This document shows, piece after piece, positions 10,432 to 24,003 of a DNA stretch of 64,000 nt. The position numbers were made by a program, and so were the translations under genes. How positions within the stretch are numbered: the first letter of the stretch is position 1; every line of letters starts with the position of its first letter. Source of the DNA: Sycon ciliatum (taxonomy: Eukaryota; Porifera; Calcarea; Leucosolenida; Sycettidae); contig NC_088646.1 in the NCBI RefSeq assembly GCF_964019385.1, positions 14,277,405-14,341,404 on the forward strand, given 5' to 3'. The notes beneath the pieces are model-generated. The model was given only the letters and a program-made list of their open reading frames with translations, was not told the DNA's origin and ran no database searches.

Positions 10432-13400
10432 GAAGATTCACGGGTAAAAAGCCCCAAACTTCTAGATAGGTTCTTTTTCAGCTTTCAGCAGCCCTGGGTG
10501 AGTTCTTTCGAGAAATGTGGCTCTTTCTCATGGTGCTATTTTCTATGTCCAGCTACACAACGAGATGAGGATGGTCAATGTCATTTTCTGAGCTGCGAAC
10601 GGGTAGAAAGGTGAGAAAATGTCGGATTTTGACCATTTGTGCTGACCTTTCAATTTCAACGTACCTCTCTATAACATGACCCAGCTGTAATTTCAGTGGT
10701 CGCATTTGTTTCATTTTTGGTTTGCTTGTAGGGCGCTGGCACCCGCATTCAGTGACCCAGAAAATTTGGCACTGCTGTGAATAGTTTAGTCGCAAAGTGA
10801 AGATTCACGGGTAAAAAGCCCCAAACTTCTAGATAGGTTCTTTTTCAGCTATTAGCAACCCTGGGTGAGTTCTTTAGAGAAATGTGGCTCTTTTTCATGG
10901 TGCTCTTGTCTATGTCCAGCAACACAACGAGATGAGGATGGTCATTGTCATTTTCTGAGCTGCGAACGGGCAGAAAGGTGAGAAAATGTCGGATTTTGAC
11001 CATTTGTGCTGACCTTTCAATTTCAACGTACCTCTCTATAACATGACCCAGCTGTAATTTCAGTGGTCGCATTGGTTTGATTTTTGGTTTGCTTGTAGGG
11101 CGCTGGCACCCGCATTCAGTGACCCAGAAAATTTGGCACTGCTGTGAATAGTTTAGTCGCAAAGTGAAGATTCACGGGTAAAAAGCCCCAAACTTCTAGA
11201 TAGGTTCTTTTTCAGCTTTCAGCAGCCCTGGGCGAGTTCTTTAGAGAAATGTGAGTCTTTTTCATGGTGCTCTTGTCTATGTCCAGCAACACAACGAGAT
11301 GAGGATGGTCATTGTCATTTTCTGAGCTGCGAACGGGCAGAAAGGTGAGAAAATGTCGGATTTTGACCATTTGTGCTGACCTTTCAATTTCAACGTACCT
11401 CTCTATAACATGACCCAGCTGTAATTTCAGTGGTCGCATTTGTTTCATTTTTGGTTTGCTTGTAGGGCGCTGGCACCCGCATTCAGTGACCCAGAAAATT
11501 TGGCACTGCTGTGAATAGTTTAGTCGCAAAGTGAAGATTCACGGGTAAAAAGCCCCAAACTTCTAGATAGGTTCTTTTTCAGCTTTCAGCAGCCCTGGGT
11601 GAGTTCTTTATAGAAATGTGGCTCTTTTTTATGGTGCTCTTGTCTATGTCCAGCAACACAACAAGATGAGGATGGTCATTGTCATTTTCTGAGCTGCGAA
11701 CGGGCAGAAAGGTGAGAAAATGTCGGATTTTGACCATTTGTGCTGACCTTTCAATTTCAACGTACCTCTCTATAACATGACCCAGCTGTAATTTCAGTGG
11801 TCGCATTGGTTTGATTTTTGGTTTGCTTGTAGGGCGCTGGCACCCGCATTCAGTGACCCAGAAAATTTGGCACTGCTGTGAATAGTTTAGTCGCAAAGTG
11901 AAGATTCACGGGTAAAAAGCAACAAACTTCTAGATAGGTTCTTTTTCAGCTTTCAGCAGCCCTGGGCGAGTTCTTTAGAGAAATGTGAGTCTTTTTCATG
12001 GTGCTCTTGTCTATGTCCAGCAACACAACGAGATGAGGATGGTCATTGTCATTTTCTGAGCTGCGAACGGGCAGAAAGGTGAGAAAATGTCGGATTTTGA
12101 CCATTTGTGCTGACCTTTCAATTTCAACGTACCTCTCTATAACATGACCCAGCTGTAATTTCAGTGGTCGCATTTGTTTCATTTTTGGTTTGCTTGCAGG
12201 GCGCTGGCACCCGCATTCAGTGACCCAGAAAATTTGGCACTGCTGTGAATAGTTTAGTCGCAAAGTGAAGATTCACGGGTAAAAAGCCCCAAACTTCTAG
12301 ATAGGTTCTTTTTCAGCTTTCAGCAGCCCAGGGTGAGTTCTTTAGAGAAATGTGGCTCTTTTTCATGGTGCTCTTGTCTATGTCCAGCAACACAACGAGA
12401 TGAGGATGGTCATTGTCATTTTCTGAGCTGCGAACGGGCAGAAAGGTGAGAAAATGTCGGATTTTGACCATTTGTGCTGACCTTTCAATTTCAACGTACC
12501 TCTCTATAACATGACTCAGCTGTAATTTCAGTGGTCGCATTGGTTTGATTTTTGGTTTGCTTGTAGGGCGCTGGCACCCGCATTCAGTGACCCAGAAAAT
12601 TTGGCACTGCTGTGAATAGTTTAGTCGCAAAGTGAAGATTCACGGGTAAAAAGCCCCAAACTTCTAGATACGTTCTTTTTCAGCTTTCAGCAGCCCTGGG
12701 CGAGTTCTTTACAGAAATGTGAGTCTTTTTCATGTTGCTCTTGTCTATGTCCAGCTAACCAACGAGATGAGGATGGTCATTGTCATTTTCTAAGCTGCGA
12801 ACGGGCAGAAAGGTGAGAAAATGTCGGATTTTGACCATTTGTGCTGACCTTTCAATTTCAACGTATCTCTCTATAACATGACCCAGCTGTAATTTCAGTG
12901 GTCGCATTGGTTTGATTTTTGGTTTGCTTGTAGGGCGCTGGCACCCGCATTCAGTGACCCAGAAAATTTGGCACTGCTGTGAATAGTTTAGTCGCAAAGT
13001 GAAGATTCACGGGTAAAAAGCCCCAAACTTCTAGATAGGTTCTTTTTCAGCTTTCAGCAGCCCTGGGTGAGTTCTTTAGAGAAATGTGGCTCTTTTTCAT
13101 GGCGCTATTTTCTATGTCCAGCAACACAACGAAATGAGGATGGTCATTGTCATTTTCTGAGATGCGAACGGGCAGAAAGGTGAGAAAATGTCGGATTTTG
13201 ACCATTTGTGCTGACCTTTCAATTTCAACGTACCTCTATAACATGACCCAGCTGTAATTTCAGTGGTCGCATTTGTTTCATTTTTGGTATGCATGTAGGG
13301 CGCTGGCACCCGCATTCAGTGACCCAGAAAATTTGGCACTGCTGTGAATAGTTTAGTCGCAAAGTGAAGATTCACGGGTAAAAAGCCCCAAACTTCTAGA

Positions 13401-16301
13401 TAGGTTCTTTTTCAGCTTTCAGCAGCCCTGGGTGAGTTCTTTAGAGAAATGTGGCTCTTTTTCATGGTGCTCTTGTCTATGTCCAGCAACACAACGAGAT
13501 GAGGATGGTCATTGTCATTTTCTGAGCTGCGAACGGGCAGAAAGGTGAGAAAATGTCGGATTTTGACCATTTGTGCTGACCTTTCAATTTCAACATACCT
13601 CTCTATAACATGACCCAGCTGTAATTTCAGTGGTCGCATTGGTTTGATTTTTGGTTTGCTTGTAGGGCGCTGGCACCCGCATTCAGTGACCTAGAAAATT
13701 TGGCACTGCTAAGAATAGTTTAGTTGCAAAGTGAAGATTCACGGGTAAAAAGCCCCAAACTTCAAGATAGGTTCTTTTTCAGCTTTCAGCAGCCCTGTGC
13801 GAGTTCTTTAGAGATATGTGAGTCTTTTTCATGGTGCTCTTGTCTATGTCCAGCTAACCAACGAGATGAGGATGGTCATTGTCATTTTCTGAGCTGCGAA
13901 CGGGCAGAAAGGTGAGAAAATGGCGGATTTTGACCATTTGTGCTGACCTTTCAATTTCAACGTACCTCTCTATAACATGACCCAGCTGTAATTTCAGTGG
14001 TCGCATTTGTTTCATTTTTGGTTTGCTTGTAGGGCGCTGGCACCCGCATTCAGTGACCCAGAAAATTTGGCACTGCTGTGAATAGTTTAGTCGCAAAGTG
14101 AAGATTCACGGGTAAAAAGCCCCAAACTTCTAGATAGGTTCTTTTTCAGCTTTCAGCAGCCCTGGGTGAGTTCTTTAGAGAAATGTGGCTCTTTTTCATG
14201 GTGCTCTTGTCTATGTCCAGCAACACAACGAGATGAGGATGGTCATTGTCATTTTCTGAGCTGCGAACGGGCAGAAAGGTGAGAAAATGTCGGATTTTGA
14301 CCATTTCTGCTGACCTTTCAATTTCAACGTACCTCTCTATAACATGACCCAGCTGTAATTTCAGTGGTCGCATTGGTTTGATTTTTGGTTTGCTTGTAGG
14401 GCGCTGGCACCCGCATTCAGTGACCCAGAAAATTTGGCACTGCTGTGAATAGTTTAGTCGCAAAGTGAAGATTCACGGGTAAAAAGCCCCAAACTTCTAG
14501 ATACGTTCTTTTTCAGCTTTCAGCAGCCCTGGGCGAGTTCTTTAGAGATATGTGAGTCTTTTTCATGGTGCTCTTGTCTATGTCCAGCTAACCAACGAGA
14601 TGAGGATGGTCATTGTCATTTTCTAAGCTGCGAACGGGCAGAAAGGTGAGAAAATGTCGGATTTTGACCATTTGTGCTGACCTTTCAATTTCAACGTACC
14701 TCTCTATAACATTACCCAGCTGTAATTTCAGTGGTCGCATTGGTTTGATTTTTGGTTTGCTTGTAGGGCGCTGGCACCTGCATTCAGTGACCCAGAAAAT
14801 TTGGCACTGCTGTGAATAGTTTAGTCGCAAAGTGAAGATTCACGGGTAAAAAGCCCCAAACTTCTAGATAGGTTCTTTTTCAGCTTTCAGCAGCCCTGGG
14901 CGAGTTCTTTACAGAAATGTGAGTCTTTTTCATGTTGCTCTTGTCTATGTCCAGCAACACAACGAGATGAGGATGGTCATTGTCATTTTCTGAGATGCGA
15001 ACGGGCAGAAAGGTGAGAAAATGTCGGATTTTGACCATTTGTGCTGACCTTTCAATTTCAACGTACCTCTCTATAACATGACCCAGCTGTAATTTCAGTG
15101 GTCGCATTTGTTTGATTTTTGGTTTGTTTGTAGGGTGCTGGCACCCGCATTCAGTGACCCAGAAAATTTGGCACTGCTGTGAATAGTTTAGTCACAAAGT
15201 GAAGATTCACGGGTAAAAAGCCCCAAACTTCTAGATAGGTTCTTTTTCAGCTTTCAGCAGCCCAGGGTGAGTTCTTTAGAGAAATGTGGCTCTTTTTCAT
15301 GGAGCTCTCGTCTATTTCCAGCAACACAACGAGATGAGGATGGTCATTGTCATTTTCTGAGCTGCGAACGGGCAGAAAGGTGAGAAAATGTCGGATTTTG
15401 ACCATTTCTGCTGACCTTTCAATTTCAACGTACCTCTCTATAACATGACCCAGCTGTAATTTCAGTGGTCGCATTGTTTTGATTTTTGGTTTGCTTGTAG
15501 GGCGCTGGCACCCGCATTCAGTGACCCAGAAAATTTGGCACTGCTGTGAATAGTTTAGTCGCAAAGTGAAGATTCACGGGTAAAAAGCCCCAAACTTCTA
15601 GATACGTTCTTTTTCAGCTTTCAGCAGCCCTGGGCGAGTTCTTTAGAGATATGTGAGTCTTTTTCATGGTGCTCTTGTCTATGTCCAGCTAACCAACGAG
15701 ATGAGGATGGTCATTGTCATTTTCTAAGCTGCGAACGGGCAGAAAGGTGAGAAAATGTCGGATTTTGACCATTTGTGCTGACCTTTCAATTTCAACGTAC
15801 CTCTCTATAACATTACCCAGCTGTAATTTCAGTGGTCGCATTGGTTTGATTTTTGGTTTGCTTGTAGGGCGCTGGCACCCGCATTCAGTGACCCAGAAAA
15901 TTTGGCACTGCTGTGAATAGTTTAGTCGCAAAGTGAAGATTCACTGGTAAAAAGCCCCAAACTTCTAGATAGGTTCTTTTTCAGCTTTCAGCAGCCCTGG
16001 GTGAGTTCTTTAGAGAAATGTGGCTCTTTTTCATGGTGCTATTTTCTATGTCCAGCTACACAACGAGATGAGGATGGTCATTGTCATTTTCTGAGCTGCG
16101 AAAGGGCAGAAAGGTGAGAAAATGTCGGATTTTGACCATTTGTGCTGACCATTCAATTTCAACGTACCTCTCTATAACATGACCCAGCTGTAATTTTAAT
16201 GGTCGCATTGGTTTGATTTTTGGTTTGCTTGTAGGGCGCTGGCACCCGCATGCAGTGACCCAGAAAATTTGGCACTGCTGTGAATAGTTTAGTCGCAAAG
16301 T
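10432..16301. repeat. 16-monomer block A (5870 bp)
   Basis: This block is followed directly by a near copy of itself. Shared private variants include TTTCGAGAAATGTGG with CTTTCTCATGG, the unusual CTATTAGCAACC, AAAGCAACAAAC, a 2-bp shortened CCTCTATAAC, CCCTGTGCGAG and ACATTACCCAG. Boundaries are approximate because any start phase gives the same pair. Relative to block B it has one extra monomer around 13380-13760 (with CTAAGAATAG and CTTCAAGATAGG) and lacks a second copy of the first monomer. Confidence 0.88.
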
Positions 16302-19300
16302 GAAGATTCACGGGTAAAAAGCCCCAAACTTCTAGATAGGTTCTTTTTCAGCTTTCAGCAGCCCTGGGTGAGTTCTTTCGAGAAATGTGGCTCTTTCTCA
16401 TGGTGCTATTTTCTATGTCCAGCTACACAACGAGATGAGGATGGTCAATGTCATTTTCTGAGCTGCGAACGGGTAGAAAGGTGAGAAAATGTCGGATTTT
16501 GACCATTTGTGCTGACCTTTCAATTTCAACGTACCTCTCTATAACATGACCCAGCTGTAATTTCAGTGGTCGCATTTGTTTCATTTTTGGTTTGCTTGTA
16601 GGGCGCTGGCACCCGCATTCAGTGACCCAGAAAATTTGGCACTGCTGTGAATAGTTTAGTCGCAAAGTGAAGATTCACGGGTAAAAAGCCCCAAACTTCT
16701 AGATAGGTTCTTTTTCAGCTTTCAGCAGCCCTGGGTGAGTTCTTTCGAGAAATGTGGCTCTTTCTCATGGTGCTATTTTCTATGTCCAGCTACACAACGA
16801 GATGAGGATGGTCAATGTCATTTTCTGAGCTGCGAACGGGTAGAAAGGTGAGAAAATGTCGGATTTTGACCATTTGTGCTGACCTTTCAATTTCAACGTA
16901 CCTCTCTATAACATGACCCAGCTGTAATTTCAGTGGTCGCATTTGTTTCATTTTTGGTTTGCTTGTAGGGCGCTGGCACCCGCATTCAGTGACCCAGAAA
17001 ATTTGGCACTGCTGTGAATAGTTTAGTCGCAAAGTGAAGATTCACGGGTAAAAAGCCCCAAACTTCTAGATAGGTTCTTTTTCAGCTATTAGCAACCCTG
17101 GGTGAGTTCTTTAGAGAAATGTGGCTCTTTTTCATGGTGCTCTTGTCTATGTCCAGCAACACAACGAGATGAGGATGGTCATTGTCATTTTCTGAGCTGC
17201 GAACGGGCAGAAAGGTGAGAAAATGTCGGATTTTGACCATTTGTGCTGACCTTTCAATTTCAACGTACCTCTCTATAACATGACCCAGCTGTAATTTCAG
17301 TGGTCGCATTGGTTTGATTTTTGGTTTGCTTGTAGGGCGCTGGCACCCGCATTCAGTGACCCAGAAAATTTGGCACTGCTGTGAATAGTTTAGTCGCAAA
17401 GTGAAGATTCACGGGTAAAAAGCCCCAAACTTCTAGATAGGTTCTTTTTCAGCTTTCAGCAGCCCTGGGCGAGTTCTTTAGAGAAATGTGAGTCTTTTTC
17501 ATGGTGCTCTTGTCTATGTCCAGCAACACAACGAGATGAGGATGGTCATTGTCATTTTCTGAGCTGCGAACGGGCAGAAAGGTGAGAAAATGTCGGATTT
17601 TGACCATTTGTGCTGACCTTTCAATTTCAACGTACCTCTCTATAACATGACCCAGCTGTAATTTCAGTGGTCGCATTTGTTTCATTTTTGGTTTTCTTGT
17701 AGGGCGCTGGCACCCGCATTCAGTGACCCAGAAAATTTGGCACTGCTGTGAATAGTTTAGTCGCAAAGTGAAGATTCACGGGTAAAAAGCCCCAAACTTC
17801 TAGATAGGTTCTTTTTCAGCTTTCAGCAGCCCTGGGTGAGTTCTTTATAGAAATGTGGCTCTTTTTTATGGTGCTCTTGTCTATGTCCAGCAACACAACA
17901 AGATGAGGATGGTCATTGTCATTTTCTGAGCTGCGAACGGGCAGAAAGGTGAGAAAATGTCGGATTTTGACCATTTGTGCTGACCTTTCAATTTCAACGT
18001 ACCTCTCTATAACATGACCCAGCTGTAATTTCAGTGGTCGCATTGGTTTGATTTTTGGTTTGCTTGTAGGGCGCTGGCACCCGCATTCAGTGACCCAGAA
18101 AATTTGGCACTGCTGTGAATAGTTTAGTCGCAAAGTGAAGATTCACGGGTAAAAAGCAACAAACTTCTAGATAGGTTCTTTTTCAGCTTTCAGCAGCCCT
18201 GGGCGAGTTCTTTAGAGAAATGTGAGTCTTTTTCATGGTGCTCTTGTCTATGTCCAGCAACACAACGAGATGAGGATGGTCATTGTCATTTTCTGAGCTG
18301 CGAACGGGCAGAAAGGTGAGAAAATGTCGGATTTTGACCATTTGTGCTGACCTTTCAATTTCAACGTACCTCTCTATAACATGACCCAGCTGTAATTTCA
18401 GTGGTCGCATTTGTTTCATTTTTGGTTTGCTTGCAGGGCGCTGGCACCCGCATTCAGTGACCCAGAAAATTTGGCACTGCTGTGAATAGTTTAGTCGCAA
18501 AGTGAAGATTCACGGGTAAAAAGCCCCAAACTTCTAGATAGGTTCTTTTTCAGCTTTCAGCAGCCCAGGGTGAGTTCTTTAGAGAAATGTGGCTCTTTTT
18601 CATGGTGCTCTTGTCTATGTCCAGCAACACAACGAGATGAGGATGGTCATTGTCATTTTCTGAGCTGCGAACGGGCAGAAAGGTGAGAAAATGTCGGATT
18701 TTGACCATTTGTGCTGACCTTTCAATTTCAACGTACCTCTCTATAACATGACTCAGCTGTAATTTCAGTGGTCGCATTGGTTTGATTTTTGGTTTGCTTG
18801 TAGGGCGCTGGCACCCGCATTCAGTGACCCAGAAAATTTGGCACTGCTGTGAATAGTTTAGTCGCAAAGTGAAGATTCACGGGTAAAAAGCCCCAAACTT
18901 CTAGATACGTTCTTTTTCAGCTTTCAGCAGCCCTGGGCGAGTTCTTTACAGAAATGTGAGTCTTTTTCATGTTGCTCTTGTCTATGTCCAGCTAACCAAC
19001 GAGATGAGGATGGTCATTGTCATTTTCTAAGCTGCGAACGGGCAGAAAGGTGAGAAAATGTCGGATTTTGACCATTTGTGCTGACCTTTCAATTTCAACG
19101 TATCTCTCTATAACATGACCCAGCTGTAATTTCAGTGGTCGCATTGGTTTGATTTTTGGTTTGCTTGTAGGGCGCTGGCACCCGCATTCAGTGACCCAGA
19201 AAATTTGGCACTGCTGTGAATAGTTTAGTCGCAAAGTGAAGATTCACGGGTAAAAAGCCCCAAACTTCTAGATAGGTTCTTTTTCAGCTTTCAGCAGCCC

Positions 19301-22171
19301 TGGGTGAGTTCTTTAGAGAAATGTGGCTCTTTTTCATGGCGCTATTTTCTATGTCCAGCAACACAACGAAATGAGGATGGTCATTGTCATTTTCTGAGAT
19401 GCGAACGGGCAGAAAGGTGAGAAAATGTCGGATTTTGACCATTTGTGCTGACCTTTCAATTTCAACGTACCTCTATAACATGACCCAGCTGTAATTTCAG
19501 TGGTCGCATTTGTTTCATTTTTGGTATGCATGTAGGGCGCTGGCACCCGCATTCAGTGACCCAGAAAATTTGGCACTGCTGTGAATAGTTTAGTCGCAAA
19601 GTGAAGATTCACGGGTAAAAAGCCCCAAACTTCTAGATAGGTTCTTTTTCAGCTTTCAGCAGCCCTGTGCGAGTTCTTTAGAGATATGTGAGTCTTTTTC
19701 ATGGTGCTCTTGTCTATGTCCAGCTAACCAACGAGATGAGGATGGTCATTGTCATTTTCTGAGCTGCGAACGGGCAGAAAGGTGAGAAAATGTCGGATTT
19801 TGACCATTTGTGCTGACCTTTCAATTTCAACGTACCTCTCTATAACATGACCCAGCTGTAATTTCAGTGGTCGCATTTGTTTGATTTTTGGTTTGCTTGT
19901 AGGGCGCTGGCACCCGCATTCAGTGACCCAGAAAATTTGGCACTGCTGTGAATAGTTTAGTCGCAAAGTGAAGATTCACGGGTAAAAAGCCCCAAACTTC
20001 TAGATAGGTTCTTTTTCAGCTTTCAGCAGCCCTGGGTGAGTTCTTTAGAGAAATGTGGCTCTTTTTCATGGTGCTCTTGTCTATGTCCAGCAACACAACG
20101 AGATGAGGATGGTCATTGTCATTTTCTGAGCTGCGAACGGGCAGAAAGGTGAGAAAATGTCGGATTTTGACCATTTCTGCTGACCTTTCAATTTCAACGT
20201 ACCTCTCTATAACATGACCCAGCTGTAATTTCAGTGGTCGCATTGGTTTGATTTTTGGTTTGCTTGTAGGGCGCTGGCACCCGCATTCAGTGACCCAGAA
20301 AATTTGGCACTGCTGTGAATAGTTTAGTCGCAAAGTGAAGATTCACGGGTAAAAAGCCCCAAACTTCTAGATACGTTCTTTTTCAGCTTTCAGCAGCCCT
20401 GGGCGAGTTCTTTAGAGATATGTGTGTCTTTTTCATGGTGCTCTTGTCTATGTCCAGCTAACCAACGAGATGAGGATGGTCATTGTCATTTTCTAAGCTG
20501 CGAACGGGCAGAAAGGTGAGAAAATGTCGGATTTTGACCATTTGTGCTGACCTTTCAATTTCAACGTACCTCTCTATAACATTACCCAGCTGTAATTTCA
20601 GTGGTCGCATTGGTTTGATTTTTGGTTTGCTTGTAGGGCGCTGGCACCTGCATTCAGTGACCCAGAAAATTTGGCACTGCTGTGAATAGTTTAGTCGCAA
20701 AGTGAAGATTCACGGGTAAAAAGCCCCAAACTTCTAGATAGGTTCTTTTTCAGCTTTCAGCAGCCCTGGGCGAGTTCTTTACAGAAATGTGAGTCTTTTT
20801 CATGTTGCTCTTGTCTATGTCCAGCAACACAACGAGATGAGGATGGTCATTGTCATTTTCTGAGATGCGAACGGGCAGAAAGGTGAGAAAATGTCGGATT
20901 TTGACCATTTGTGCTGACCTTTCAATTTCAACGTACCTCTCTATAACATGACCCAGCTGTAATTTCAGTGGTCGCATTTGTTTGATTTTTGGTTTGTTTG
21001 TAGGGTGCTGGCACCCGCATTCAGTGACCCAGAAAATTTGGCACTGCTGTGAATAGTTTAGTCACAGAGTGAAGATTCACGGGTAAAAAGCCCCAAACTT
21101 CTAGATAGGTTCTTTTTCAGCTTTCAGCAGCCCAGGGTGAGTTCTTTAGAGAAATGTGGCTCTTTTTCATGGAGCTCTCGTCTATTTCCAGCAACACAAC
21201 GAGATGAGGATGGTCATTGTCATTTTCTGAGCTGCGAACGGGCAGAAAGGTGAGAAAATGTCGGATTTTGACCATTTCTGCTGACCTTTCAATTTCAACG
21301 TACCTCTCTATAACATGACCCAGCTGTAATTTCAGTGGTCGCATTGTTTTGATTTTTGGTTTGCTTGTAGGGCGCTGGCACCCGCATTCAGTGACCCAGA
21401 AAATTTGGCACTGCTGTGAATAGTTTAGTCGCAAAGTGAAGATTCACGGGTAAAAAGCCCCAAACTTCTAGATACGTTCTTTTTCAGCTTTCAGCAGCCC
21501 TGGGCGAGTTCTTTAGAGATATGTGAGTCTTTTTCATGGTGCTCTTGTCTATGTCCAGCTAACCAACGAGATGAGGATGGTCATTGTCATTTTCTAAGCT
21601 GCGAACGGGCAGAAAGGTGAGAAAATGTCGGATTTTGACCATTTGTGCTGACCTTTCAATTTCAACGTACCTCTCTATAACATTACCCAGCTGTAATTTC
21701 AGTGGTCGCATTGGTTTGATTTTTGGTTTGCTTGTAGGGCGCTGGCACCCGCATTCAGTGACCCAGAAAATTTGGCACTGCTGTGAATAGTTTAGTCGCA
21801 AAGTGAAGATTCACTGGTAAAAAGCCCCAAACTTCTAGATAGGTTCTTTTTCAGCTTTCAGCAGCCCTGGGTGAGTTCTTTAGAGAAATGTGGCTCTTTT
21901 TCATGGTGCTATTTTCTATGTCCAGCTACACAACGAGATGAGGATGGTCATTGTCATTTTCTGAGCTGCGAAAGGGCAGAAAGGTGAGAAAATGTCGGAT
22001 TTTGACCATTTGTGCTGACCTTTCAATTTCAACGTACCTCTCTATAACATGACCCAGCTGTAATTTTAATGGTCGCATTGGTTTGATTTTTGGTTTGCTT
22101 GTAGGGCGCTGGCACCCGCATTCAGTGACCCAGAAAATTTGGCACTGCTGTGAATAGTTTAGTCGCAAAGT
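16302..22171. repeat. 16-monomer block B (5870 bp), near copy of block A
   Basis: Aligns with block A at an offset of 6237 bp in its left part and 5870 bp in its right part. The shift is explained by one duplicated monomer at its start (anchors 16665 and 17032) and one missing monomer near 19560. Apart from that only scattered single-base differences were noticed, for example GTCACAGAG against GTCACAAAG and ATGTGTGTC against ATGTGAGTC. The duplication is therefore recent, or kept similar by conversion, or an assembly effect. Confidence 0.88.
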
Positions 22172-24003
22172 GAAGATTCACGGGTAAAAAGCCCCAAACT
22201 TCTAGATAGGTTCTTTTTCAGCTTTCAGCAGCCCTGGGCGAGTTCTTTAGAGATATGTGAGTCTTTTTCATGTTGCTCTTGTCTATGTCCAGCTAACCAA
22301 CGAGATGAGGATGGTCATTGTCATTTTCTAAGCTGCGAACGGGCAGAAAGGTGAGAAAATGTCGGATTTTGACCATTTGTGCTGACCTTTCAATTTCAAC
22401 GTACCTCTCTATAACATGACCCAGCTGTAATTTCAGTGGTCGCATTTGTTTCATTTTTGGTTTGCTTGTAGGGCGCAGGCACCCGCATTCAGTGACCCAG
22501 AAAATTTGGCACTGTCGTGAATAGTTTAGTCGCAAAGTGAAGATTCACGGGTAAAAAGCCCCAAACTTCTAGATAGGTTCTTTTTCAGCTTTCAGCAGCC
22601 CTGGGTGAGTTCTTTAGAGAAATGTGGCTCTTTTTCATGGTGCTCTTGTCTATGTCCAGCAACACAACGAGATGAGGATGGTCATTGTTATTTTCTGAGC
22701 TGCGAACGGGCAGAAAGGTGAGAAAATGTCGGATTTTGACCATTTGTGCTGACCTTTCAATTTCAACGTACCTCTCTATAACATGACCCAGCTGTAATTT
22801 CAGTGGTCGCATTGGTTTGATTTTTGGTTTGCTTGTAGGGCGCTGGCACCCGCATTCAGTGACCCAGAAAATTTGGCAATGCTGTGAATAGTTTAGTCGC
22901 AAAGTGAAGATTCACGGGTAAAAAGCCCCAAACTTCTAGATACGTTCTTTTTCAGCTTTCAGCAGCCCTGGGCGAGTTCTTTAGAGAAATGTGAGTCTTT
23001 TTCATGGTGCTCTTGTCTATGTCCAGCAACACAACGAGATGAGGATGGTCATTGTCATTTTCTGAGCTGTGAACGGGCAGAAAGGTGAGAAAATGTCGGA
23101 TTTTGACCATTTGTGCTGACCTTTCAATTTCCACGTACCTCTCTATAACATGACCCAGCTGTTAATTCAGTGGTCGCATTTGTTTCATTTTTGGTTTGCT
23201 TGTAGGGCGCTGGCACCCGCATTCAGTGACCCAGAAAATTTGGCACTGCTGTGAATAGTTTAGTCGCAAAGTGAAGATTCACGGGTAAAAAGCCCCAAAC
23301 CTCTAGATAGGTTCTTTTTCAGCTTTCAGCAGCCCTGGGTGAGTTCTTTAGAGAAATGTGGCTCTTTTTCATGGTGCTCTTGTCTATGTCCAGCAACACA
23401 ACGAGATGAGGATGGTCATTGTCATTTTCTGAGCTGCGAACGGGCAGAAAGGTGAGAAAATGTCGGATTTTGACCATTTGTGCTGACCTTTCAATTTCAA
23501 CGTACCTCTCTATAACATGACCCAGCTGTAATTTCAGTGGTCGCATTGGTTTGATTTTTGGTTTGCTTGTAGGGCGCTGGCACCTGCATTCAGTGACCCA
23601 GAAAATTTGGCACTGCTGTGAATAGTTTAGTCGCAAAGTGAAGATTCACGGGTAAAAAGCCCCAAACTTCTAGATAGGTTCTTTTTCAGCTTTCAGCAGC
23701 CCTGGGCGAGTTCTTTACAGAAATGTGAGTCTTTTTCATGTTGCTCTTGTCTATGTCCAGCTAACCAACGAGATGAGGATGGTCATTGTCATTTTCTAAA
23801 CTGCGAACGGGCAGAAAGGTGAGAAAATGTCGGATTTTGACCATTTGTGCTGACCTTTCAATTTCAACGTACCTCTCTATAACATGACCCAGCTGTAATT
23901 TCAGTGGTCGCATTGGTTTGATTTTTGGTTTGCTTGTAGGGCGCTGGCACCCGCATTCAGTGACCCAGAAAATTTGGCACTGCTGTGAATAGTTTAGTCG
24001 CAA
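22172..24003. repeat. Mixed monomers, no clear block structure
   Basis: About five monomers of subfamilies b and c with private changes such as ACTGTCGTG near 22512 and GTTAATTCAG near 23161. I see nothing here besides satellite sequence. Confidence 0.85.
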
